A DNA stretch of 64,000 nucleotides from Ascaris suum (lineage: Eukaryota; Nematoda; Chromadorea; Rhabditida; Ascarididae): contig CM024172.1 of the NCBI GenBank assembly GCA_013433145.1, forward strand, positions 1,052,501 through 1,116,500, read 5' to 3'. This document shows positions 11,401 through 23,400 of the stretch, one piece after another. The position numbers were made by a program, and so were the translations under genes. The notes beneath the pieces were generated by a model. The model saw only the letters and a list, made by a program, of their open reading frames with translations, searched no databases and had not been told where the DNA came from. Position 1 is the first letter of the stretch. Every line of letters begins with the position of its first letter.

Positions 11401-14400
11401 AGTGCGTGTGTGTGCGCGCAGTGTCTGTGTGCGTGCCTGCACGTGTCTGTGTGTGAAGCGTGCGCAATGTGTGTGCGTGCACAGTGTCTGCGTGAGTGTG
11501 CGCAATGTGTGTGCGTGCAGCGTCTGTGTGAGTGCGCAGAGCCTGTGTGCCTGCGCAGTGTCTGTGTAGTGTGTGTGTGTGCGCAATGTGTGTGCGCGCA
11601 CAGTGCCTGTGTGAGCGTGCGCAATGTGTGTGCTTGCAGCGTCTGTGTGAGTGTGCGCAGTGACGTGTGTGCCAATTGCGTGAGTGTTTGTGTAAGTGTG
11701 CGCAATGTGTGTGCGCGCAGTGTCTGTGTGCGTGCCTGCACAGTGTCTGTGAATGAGTGTGCGTGAATGAGTGTGCGCGCAGTGTCTGTGTGCGCGCACT
11801 GCACAGTGTCTGTGTAAGTGTGCGCAATGTGTGTGCCCTGTTGCCCGTGTGAGTTGTGGTCGTGTGCGCATCGTGTGTGCTTGCACAGTGTCTGTGCGTG
11901 TGCAGTGTGTGTGGCGTGCACAGTGTGAGGTATGCGTATGCAATGTCTGTGTGTGCGTGCACAGTAAATGCGTGTGCACACTGTGTGTGTGTGAGCGTGT
12001 GACCAGTGACTTTAGAGAAGTTTGTATCTGCGTGTACGCGGTGTGTCTAGTGTATGCGTGTACTGTGTCGTGCAATGTGTGTGTACGCGTGCACAGTGTG
12101 CGCGCTGCACAATGTGTGCGGTGTGCTCTGTCTTTCCGAGGTCTGAAGGCGCGTCTGGTCTGTTGTGTTTTATTTGGCCTAGTGTCTTACTGTAACTTAC
12201 TGTGACTCGTGAGTGACGTAGGCCGTGGAAAAGATGCGAGGGTGGTGGCGCATAGGCGCGTGCTTTGTTGTGCGTGTCCCTGATTTCTCATATGTTGTAT
12301 TTCAAGTCCGGATGGACGAATTTTGATTCGGTTTTTTGCAAAATACTTCGAGTGAGATGTGGAAAAATGTGGTAAGTGAACAAGTGTAACACGCGCTAAT
12401 ATGTGGTATGCGGGGATCACTGTTTCACTATGGGCGTCTAGACACTAAATTTCTTCAAACTTCAACCTTGTGGAAAATTTCTTTCCGTCTGACAACATGG
12501 CCCATAGTCTAGGCAAGCTTCGTTGGCGGGGAAAGCCCGGTAACCGGAGCTGGAAAACTGGAAACTTTTTCTTCCACTTATAACTTCCATTGTAGCCGAT
12601 CCCACTCTCTTCAGTCTTTCGGTTTACGGGAAATTTTTCTTTCATAGGATGATATGGCCTGGCGCATAGGCCGAGAAAGCGAACGTGAAAAAGTTTTGAG
12701 ATATTTTTCTTAAATTGTTACGTACCATGACAGACACTCTGATTCTCTTCAATCTTCATTCTGGTCAACTCTGACTCTCTTCAGTCTTCATTTTCGTCAC
12801 CATGTTCATTGTTTCATCTTCACTTTGACCTTTTATATTTTGACCCTACTACATTTGATATCACTTCATTTTAACCTTACTTCATTTTCACCTTCATTCA
12901 TTATGGTCCTCCTCCAGTTTTATCTTCCATCCTTTTCAACTCCTTAACTCTAATCATAGCTCATTTTGATCTTCTCTGTTTTAGGTCTTCCCGTTTTCAT
13001 CTTACTTCATTTCGATCTTCCGTGTTTTCGACATTCCCTAATTTTTATCTTCCCTGATTTCATATTCCTTGTTTTTGGTCTTCCCTACTTTAGAACTTCC
13101 CTACTGTACATCTTCACTCGTTTTCATCTCAGCTATTTTGACCGTCACTCATCTTGATCTTCCCTGGATTTGATCTGTAGTGATAGATGAAAACGACGGA
13201 ACAAGGAAGATCAAAAGCAGTGATGATCAAAACGTGTTGACATGAAAACGAGGGAAGACAAAAAACAGAGAAGACCAAAAACAGGGAAGATCGAAATGGC
13301 AGACGATCAAAATCAATACAGATCAAAATCAGGAATATCAAAAACAGGAACATTAAAGTGAGGAATGAGCAGAATGTGCTGAGAACAAAAAAAGGTTAGA
13401 TGCCTCTTATTAATTGGCATCTTCTGAAGACGTGATCGTTACGTTCATTCTGACTTAAATTCCTTTAATCTGCTCGAGATTTACGTCCTCACTTGTAGAA
13501 GTTTAGCTTCTGCAAGTTGCATTCGTTAGGCTCATGAAGTACTCGCCAAAAATCCACGTAAGGACAGCAAATCATTATGCCTTGATAACGCGAGCTACGT
13601 TTATAAATATGCTGAAGGTCACTACTTTAAAGGTATGCTTGACAGGTATGTTTAGTTACTTCAACTAGCTTAACTATAACGGTCGCTATACGAGGCCATT
13701 AACTGTTCTAGTTTGAACAGTTTAACGGCAATCCCAACAGTATTTCGATTTACAACATGACTCCCACTTAAATCGAAAGATTTATGCAATATAAAATTTG
13801 CATGAGCACATTTAATATGCCTGGAAATAGTAACATCAAATAGTGATTCCACCATCATTCATCAAATATACAAGTTGCTTCCAATTCTCATCCTTCCGGC
13901 GACTACCGTCTACATGTTATTTATTTTATGCAGCTCGTGTAGAATGCAGATATGTCTACCTAATTGGTGTTTATGCATTCACATATAGAATAAATATTTA
14001 ATTTACCTCAAGCTAAGTTTAAATCAAGTTTAAAGAAAGCCCAAGTTCGAGCAAGTCATTGATTGATTTGTTGCGAAGGTTGCCGATCCATTGAGTTATG
14101 ACGTAAACTTCCACTGTGGATATCACGTCGATGAAGACGACAAAGTGATTCCAGTCGAGTCAATCGTTGTTTGATCTCGTTGAATGCGCACTGAATATAG
14201 ATAGATGTATTTATGAAACAAGTTTCAGCAGCAAGGGTGACATTTTCCGATTATGCCGGCTGCCACTAAGTAAAGGAATTACACTAACGAGGAAGTATTA
14301 ATCTGTGACGGCATTTCATTGACGATAACGACGGCTTCAATGAATTAAGTCATACCTTATAGTTCTCAAAGTTCTCGTTAATAACTCGTTCAAGTTTTTC

Positions 14401-17400
14401 GATTCCTTGTAAAATCTGGTTAAGTTTTTCCTCCAAGCTCGATGCTGGCATCTCTTCGAAAGCGCTCAGGCTATCCGCCTGGTTCACCTCATTCAAGAGA
14501 ACCTTCGCTGAAATTGCACATATTACGTCCAGACCAATGGATTTTGTGATGCATCATAACCACTATCCTCTCCCTTCCTCTCTCCCTCCCAAAAAACAAA
14601 AAAAAAAAAAAAAACAAACAAACAAAGCGCACATATTCACGGCACTTAATATGCTATAAACTCTTTTCAGTAATGGCCGATCTGAACATGAATGAAATTA
14701 GAAGGTTGCCTTCAACACGACCTCTGCTAAAGTTCAACGGATGCCAAAGCTCTAGATAAGGATGCTCGACGATATTCTCATCGGTGCAAGCATTAGCTTT
14801 GAAACAGTAGAGGTGCAGAAACTGGAATATTAGCATCCTATGTTTAGCTGTTATTAAAGCCCGAGGTTAAGTTTCTGTATTGAGTGTCTTTTCTTGGTAT
14901 TGTCCTCATGCAGTTCATGATTCGGGCAACAATATATCACACATGCGCACTAATAACCCACTGTGATTTCATATAAGATACCTGTACATATTCCCTTACC
15001 CAATCAGCAACAGTTTCTTAGTTATCTAGGGACCTGAAGTCAGATGGTCTGACTGGTTTGCGCTTAGAAGAGTTCCCGCCAATTGACGCTACTTAATACC
15101 GAGGTCAAGCAGAGAGGATGACAGAAACATCCTGAGCAGTGAAGTAAACGTAATCCCTTCGTTAAGGCATCGAACATTCGCTGACATTCGTTCGTTGACA
15201 TTACAAATTTATATCGGTAAAGAAATTCCTATATGTAAACATTTCAAATATCCTTGCAAATCAAATACGGGAAGGAAAGATACCTCTTGCACATAGACGA
15301 TCTCGTTCTTCTGGAAATCTTCGAATATTTGCCATAGATCCTCTCTTGTCAAGACGAACACTTCGGAATAACCGACCGACTTTACCGAAAATTCTTGTCT
15401 GCAGGCACACTTTCCGAAAAGCTCCAATTCTCCATAAGCACACTCTAAAAATTGTTTGATCATTTCAAAGAGCTTAAAGAGTTTAGAAACACCCGAGAAA
15501 ATTCCGATTTTAGACAAGTACAACGTATGCCAGAAGTGTAATAAATATTCGTGAAACATTTATCACAGAATGATCACATCTGGAAGTTTCGCCTAACCTT
15601 TATCGATTGTGAAAAGGGAGAAGCCATTCTCGGTTTCAACCAGTAGAGTACCACGTTTCACAATAAACAATTCCTAAAAAACTATTTCGTTATAAACCAT
15701 CACTGAAATTTGACCGTAAGTTTTGACCACTATTAGGCCGTCACTACGTTACTGAAATATATCAATATGCCGACTAAAAGTTCTGCAAAAACTATCTTAC
15801 CTACCCGAATTTGTATATGTATTTTTATCAATGGAAATGAGTTCTGTTAAACTTTAAATAACATGATAAAATAACAACCCGTGAGTTGTAATTAAATAAA
15901 CCCCGAGTTCCGGGAAATTACCATATCAGTTCAGTTTTATCGATAAAAAAATCTAAGATATGCAATTCGAGTTTTGAGGTCTTCTGAAACAAAACCCGCC
16001 TCGTCCAAAAAATATATCATCGATGATTACTGCAACTAGGCAGGCTAATGATATAAACTTTCAAATATCTATTCAGTGAAGAGTTGGAGCGCATATTTAT
16101 GCAAATCTAGTTTATGATCATCACAAAAGAAAAGCACTATAACATTTGGGACGCAATACATTACTCAACATAATAAGTCGGGGCAATAAGTTGTTGTAAG
16201 GGAAAGATGAAACAAAGTTCCCCTGTTATATTATTCAGGCTAATCATTTCCTGCTACCGTTATCGAGCTTACCTGTATGAACTAGCGTTGAAATGCTGTA
16301 TGAAAAACCAAAAACGCTATATGAATTGCTTTTAGTTGGACGCATTTTTTTTTAAGAAACTCTAAATAAAATAATAATATAGCAGAATGAAGTGATTTAT
16401 ATAAGCCTACTTTGCATCGTTCTCCTTTTGACAGACGAAATCACCCGGTGAGAACATTCGTAGTTTGAGACGCATTATCACTTCACTTAGGAATTGATCT
16501 TCACAATCCTTTAATAGCATTCATTTATTTATCACATCAAATTTCGACGGTTCATATCCGGATATCCATTTACGCAGAATATTTACTACTTGAATAATTC
16601 TAATATATTAGAATAGGCAAAAATAATGACTTAAAGTAAAGGTGCTAGAATTCCCTATTAAAATTTGAATTTTTCATTTAAAAAAAAGTTTTTGAAAATA
16701 CAAGGAGAAAAAGAACCTAGAGTTTGCGAAAAAAAGAGATCGATATATGAAGGAGGGAAGATGAAAATGCCATCGAGAAATGATTGCATTTACCTGAAAT
16801 AGGCGCATTTTGGTGATAGCATTCACATGAATACTGAGTGCAATTTGATCATTCAATCGAGTTGGTATTGAAGCATTGTTGTTTAAATGCTGCAAAAGTT
16901 GCCTCTAAGGATCCTATAATATTCTATTCCAGCGATAAGCTTCAGCAATTCTAACAGTACTATGAGAAGAGAGATGGAAAAGAAAAGTGGAAATCTGTGA
17001 TTAGTGTCAATACCACATTTGATCTGAACAAATCTTCTCTTTCTCATTCTGTCTCATTCTCCCTCTCTCCCTCTCTCTCCCTGTCCCCAACATTTTCGTG
17101 TTTAAGCGCTAGAAGGGCTTCAAGTGTTCCGCATGCTGCCACGAAAAGGTTTGACGGAACGATCTGCGGCATAGACTACGGCCACGGATAAGCACATTTG
17201 CTCGCATAGCGAGATGGGGCTCGTTCGAATCCTTGATGCTTTCTTTATTTTCCGTTTTTATCTCTTCCTTTTTACTAATTGACGTCATTTTTTATAATTT
17301 CCCTCGGTTTCATCGAAGGTCTTAAGAAACTATAAATGCAGCGTTATCGTCTCTTCTATTTTCCTTCTTCAAATAAAACACTCAAGGAAGTAAAAGTTCG

Positions 17401-20400
17401 AATCGTTTTTTCTTCCAGTGTCTCTGCAATTTACATTTCAGTCTGCTAATCTGCCTCTCCCATCTTATAGACTCGTCAATCCTCACCTCTTATTCCAGTT
17501 ATGACGTCATCTCAAATATCAACTTTGGCAAACATCAATGACGTCAACCTCAATCATTATCACGTCTTCACGCAAGGGAGAAGAAATAAAATTAGAGTGA
17601 AAAGAAAATGACGATTTGATTGGAGAATTGATATGGAAAAAATAGAGAATCCCCCCCCCCCCCCTCCCCAAGAAAACTGTGAAAAACTTATCTATTCTCT
17701 ATGTTGTGTTTCTATCATGGTGTACCTAAGTTGTCCCTTAGGTCAAACTAGCGATTGGCCGATCTGCCCTATGCAGTTTTGCCGACTTTGTTTTTTGAAC
17801 GGCAATTTGGAGCCCTACTCTAAATTATCCCGTCACGAATCGAATTCTTGTGGTATCCACAATCACCTCTATCACCACTACACGGCTTCTAGGCGTCACA
17901 GCAACCTATTACGATGCAAAAGTGACACAAATTTGGCCGCTGTTTTAATTTCAGTACTTCATCTGCTACACGTTTGATATGTTTGAGATCGTTTTCCTTG
18001 TATGCACTGATTGACTTTCATAGATTTTTGTGTAGTATTTATGCAAAAAAAAAACTTAAAGGTCCTGTAAACTAATGCACAGTATGCAACGTTTATCAAA
18101 TGCATAAACCATCGCTGTAAATTACGCTGAAGGTATTAAAATAGGAAATGATTCCAACCAAATCAAAAAATCATTGTTAGGAATGATCAAACCTGTTGAC
18201 CTGCTGATCTGATACGATGCTATGAAGGTTCCTGTAAGATGGACTTCACGCCATTTTTGAAAAGTGTATAAAATGTACCTTTTCGCTTACGACGACTTTC
18301 CTCTAAGGCATATGCCTGCACAGCGTCTGTGTACGTGCCTGCACAGTGTCTGTGTGAGTGTGCGCAATGTGTGCGCGCACAGTGTCTGTGTAAGTGTGCG
18401 CAATGTGTGCGCGCACAGTGTCTGTGTGCGCAAGTGTGCGCAGTCTGTGTGCGTGCACAGTGTCTGTGTAAGTGTGCGCAATCTGTGTGCGTGCACAGTG
18501 TCTGTGTAAGTGTGCGCAATGTGTGTGCGAGTGCACAGTGTCTGTGTAAGTGTGCGCAATCTGTGTGCGTGCACAGTGTCTGTGTAAGTGTGCGCAATCT
18601 GTGTGCGTGCACAGTGTCTGTGTAAGTGTGCGCAATCTGTGTGCGTGCACAGTGTCTGTGTAAGTGTGCGCAATCTGTGTGCGTGCACAGTGTCGTGTGT
18701 GTGCAATCTGTGTGCGTGCACAGTGTCTGTGTGAAATGTGCGCAATCTGTGCGCGCAGTGTCTGTGTGCGTGCCTGCACACAGTGTCTGTGTGAGTGTGC
18801 GCAATGTGTGCCGTGCCCGGTGATTGTGTGCGTGTGCGCATCGTGTGTGCTTGCACAGTGTCTGGTGCGTGTGTGCAGTGTGTGCGTGCACAGTGTGTGA
18901 GGGTATGCGTATGCAGTGTCTGTGTGCCTGCACAGTATGTGCGTGTGCGTGCACACTGTGTGAGCGTGGACAGTGTGTGTGCGTGCACTTTGAGGGTAGA
19001 GAGTTTGTATCTGCGTGCGTGTGCACGCGTGTGTTTGTCTATGTGTACGGGTGCAATGTGTGTGTACGCGTGCACAGTGTGCGCGCTTGCACAATGTGTG
19101 CGGTGTGCTCTGTCTTTCCGAGGTCTGAAGGCGCATCTGGTCTGTTGTGTTTTATTTGGCCTAGTGTCTTACTGTAACTTACTGTGACTCGGTGAGTGAC
19201 GTAGGCCGTGGGAAAAGATGCGAGGGTGGTGGCGCATAGGCGCGTGCTTTGTTGTGCGTGTCTCTGATTTCTCATATGTTGTATTTCAAGTCCGGATGGA
19301 CGAATTTTGATTCGGTTTTTTGCAAAATACTTCGAGTGAGATGTGGAAAAATGTGGTAAGTGAACAAGTGTAACACGCGCTAATATGTGGTATGCGGGGA
19401 TCACTGTTTCACTATGGGCGTCTAGACACTAAATTTCTTCAAACTTCAACCTTGTGGAAAATTTCTTTCCGTCTGACAACATGGCCCATAGTCTAGGCAA
19501 GCTTCGTTGGCGGGGAAAGCCCGGTAACCGGAGCTGGAAAACTGGAAACTTTTTCTTCCACTTATAACTTCCATTGTAGCCGATCCCACTCTCTTCAGTC
19601 TTTCGGTTTACGGGAAATTTTTCTTTCATAGGATGATATGGCCTGGCGCATAGGCCGAGAAAGCGAACGTGAAAAAGTTTTGAGATATTTTTCTTAAATT
19701 GTTACGTACCATGACAGACACTCTGATTCTCTTCAATCTTCATTCTGGTCAACTCTGACTCTCTTCAGTCTTCATTTTCGTCACCATGTTCATTGTTTCA
19801 TCTTCACTTTGACCTTTTATATTTTGACCCTACTACATTTTGATATCACTTCATTTTAACCTTACTTCATTTTCACCTTCATTCATTATGGTCCTCCTCC
19901 AGTTTTATCTTCCATCCTTTTCAACTCCTTAACTCTAATCATAGCTCATTTTGATCTTCTCTGTTTTAGGTCTTCCCCGTTTTCATCTTACTTCATTTCG
20001 ATCTTCCGTGTTTTCGACATTCCCTAATTTTTATCTTCCCTGATTTTCATATTCCTTGTTTTTGGTCTTCCCTACTTTAGAACTTCCCTACTGTACATCT
20101 TCACTCGTTTTCATCTCAGCTATTTTGACCGTCACTCATCTTGATCTTCCCTGGATTTGATCTGTAGTGATAGATGAAAACGACGGAACAAGGAAGATCA
20201 AAAGCAGTGATGATCAAAACGTGTTGACATGAAAACGAGGGAAGACAAAAAACAGAGAAGACCAAAAACAGGGAAGATCGAAATGGCAGACGATCAAAAT
20301 CAATACAGATCAAAATCAGGGAATATCAAAAACAGGAACATCAAAGTGAGGAATGAGCAGAATGTGCTGAGATGGAAACGTGGGAAGATCAAAAACAAGC

Positions 20401-23400
20401 AAGATCAAAAACGGGGAAGATCAAAATGAGGGAGGGTCAAAACGAGGGAACATCGAAATGACGGAACATTAAAAACGGGAAGATCAAAATCGAGGAAGGC
20501 CAAAAAAGACAAGACCAAAACGATGGAGGTCAAAATGGGCTCAGATGAAAAAGAGCGAAGTTCAGAAACAGGCAAGATCAAAAACTGCGAAGATAGAAAT
20601 GGGAGACGGTCAAAATCACTATAGATCAAAATCAGGAATATCAAAAACAGGGAAGATCAAAATAGGGAAGATCAAAAACAGGGCAGATCAAAAGCATGGA
20701 AGGTCAGATCACGGCAGCTAAAAATGAGGAAAGACCAAAACGACGGATGGTCAAAATGGGCTGAGGTGGAAACATGGGAAGATCAAAAAAGCAAGATCAA
20801 AAACGGGGAGATCGAAATGAGGGAAGATCAGAACGAGGGATCATCGATATGAGGGAAGACTAAAAACGTGGAAGATCAAAATAGGGAAGGTCAAAAACAG
20901 AGATCAAAACGACGTAGTGGAAGATGAAAAAGGGGAACACGAAAAAAGCGGAAGATCAAAACGAGGAAAGATTAAAAACAGCTTAGATAAAAACGAGAGA
21001 CAATCAAAATGCAGGAAGATCAAAAGAGGGAAGACTAAAAACAGGCAAGATCAAAATCAAGAAGGTCAAAAACAGAGAAGACCAAAACGATCGGAGGTCA
21101 TAATGCGCTGAGGTGGAAACGTGGGAAGATCAAAAACGGGGAAGATCGAAATGAGGGACGATCAGAACGACGGACCATGGAAATGATGGAAGACTAAAAA
21201 CGTGGAAGATCAAACGAGGAAACTAAAAAACAGGTTAGATAAAAACGAGAGATGAACAAAATGAAGGAAGATCGAAAAGAGGGAAGACTAAAAAACAGAG
21301 ACGATCAAAATCGGGAAGATCAAAAGCAGGGGAAGTCAAAAACATGGAAGTTCAGATTCACGGTAGCTAAAATGAGGGAAGATCAAAACGACGGAAGATC
21401 AAAATGAGGAAAGACTAAAAACAGGGAGATAAAAATGGAGGATCAAAATGAAGGAAGATCAAAATCTCTTTTTGATCTTCCCTCATTTTCATCTTCGCTT
21501 TTTTTGATCTCGCTGTTTTTGGTTTTCCATTTTTGATCTTCCCTCATTTTGACTCTGGTTCATTTTGATCTTCGTCCATATTAGTCGTCATACATTTTGA
21601 TCCTCCCTCATCTTCACCTTTCCCAATTTTGATCTTCGCTGATTTTGAACTATAGTGATTTTGATGGTCCCACACTGTGATCTGCTTTGACTTTGATCCT
21701 CCATCCTTTCAATCTTCCTGGATTTTGATCTTCTCTCTTTTTGTATTAGTTAGAAAGATGGACGTAGAATATCCGTCCATTAAAAAAATTTCCCCATTAA
21801 AAGATTAGCCATTGGTTATAGTTTTGCTGCTGTGCATGGTCGGTTCGAGACAAGAAGGAAAGAGCTATTCGAACTGCAAGCATGTTGCATTGTTCGGAAC
21901 AGGTAAAGCTTATGTTTTAACTAATATAAGTTGCTATAGAAGATTACGAGTAGCGTAAACCGAAACGCATTATTGACAGCTCGTAAAAGATAGCTGAAAT
22001 AAAGTTGTGTGGAAATAGTGTTCTCCAGACGAAGTTTAAAGTCTTATGGGAGTACATTTTCTAAAGGCAATTTCTGCTCTAATTCATGGTTACATGACTC
22101 CAGGAGAGATGTGCATGGGGCGGGGAGGGGGGGGGGGAGAGGAAGGAAGTAACCTTTTCCAGCATTTTATGTTTTCTTTGGGCAGGAGTAGAAGGTATCC
22201 AAAGCTTTTTAGAGAGCCTATCTTTTTCAATTACAATGGTGCTTCAGGATGCCTATATACTAATGCGTTAAAAGTGCATGACACTGGTTCTATTGAAGTA
22301 TTGTCAGTTTTATATGACGCACTTCTTGCTTTTATACTCGCCAGTAAATTTACGCGAAGACCTTGATGTTGAACGAATGGGGGAAGCGATGTCGTTTTAT
22401 TTAGACAGTAATATCGGCTAGCTTGGTCATTATTCATGGTCTAGTGCGTAATAAGTTGTGGCCATGGAAAGTGCTGCAATTTAAAGATGGGAGACATAAG
22501 CATCAAGGCTTAATAAGTATGACAATGTATAGGGACATAATCAACTGGCTCTAACCAACAGATCGTTGCATTTTTCAGATATTAGCAGTCTGTGTGGCCT
22601 ACAAAGAAACATTACGAAGAAGTACGGAGTAATTTCAATTATTTCCAATGCATACTGATCTGTAGTAAAGATAACTTATTTTCAATCCGTGACGCTTTCA
22701 TGTGCCACAAATCCAATGTTCCGAGTAGCTACAACGTCCTACCATCGTCGACAAGCGCAAATTCCCCGTTCTTTGCATGCTTAAACCCGTTAATCTTCGG
22801 CGTCCTTCATCAATTTAATCACTCAGGAGGGTGAAAATGGGTTTTAAAAAACGGGTAAATAATAGGTGGAAACGTATGAAAACGGGCTTCTAATCTTAAT
22901 AAGCATGGACAACAATAAAAACCAATACAAACTTTGTCCTAAGGAAAGACGATCGCTTATAACCTGGAAATTGGGCTCTACACATAAAAAGCAATGCTCA
23001 TTAAGACTTAGTGCATCTATTGGCGTGGATTTTTTAAATTCAAGCACTTACCTTCACCTTTTTTCACGATCAGGAATTCAGGCAAATAGAAATGTTGATT
23101 CACCGGATCGCCACTCTCAAGGAGACGGTTGCGGCATTGGCTCAACTTTGCCCACCGGTTAGTGATGTTGTAATACTGTAATCTTGTTTATCAGTAATGA
23201 TTTCACATGATGATCACGTGAAGACAGTGTTACGACATTGCCTGGTCAATCAGGTCTAGTGAAATCCTCAGTAAAGCATTTTTCATTACGCTCATTTTCT
23301 ACCTTGACAACATTTCCTCCTACCTTAATAAAAGCAAGTTTATTATGCAATTGCAATGATGTCGTCAAGACTCTTCAAAGCATCTGAAAAATCTTCCCTC

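Noticed and set aside
10001..11962. Minus-strand ORFs of 653 and 646 codons, rich in His, Thr, Ala and Cys
   Set aside because: They are the 38-bp minisatellite read through. Three frames are open at once and the translation only repeats the unit.
17160..17250. tRNA-like segment with CGTTCGAATCC (also near 31650-31720)
   Set aside because: The B-box-like string is there, but the T-stem does not pair and no good D or anticodon arm can be drawn.
18220..19136. Minus-strand ORFs of 262-277 codons
   Set aside because: Same minisatellite in the right array, running on into CNG-derived sequence in the wrong frame.
10021..21740. Possible CRISPR-like array
   Set aside because: Eukaryotic context, no constant repeat separated by unique spacers; the units are contiguous and degenerate.
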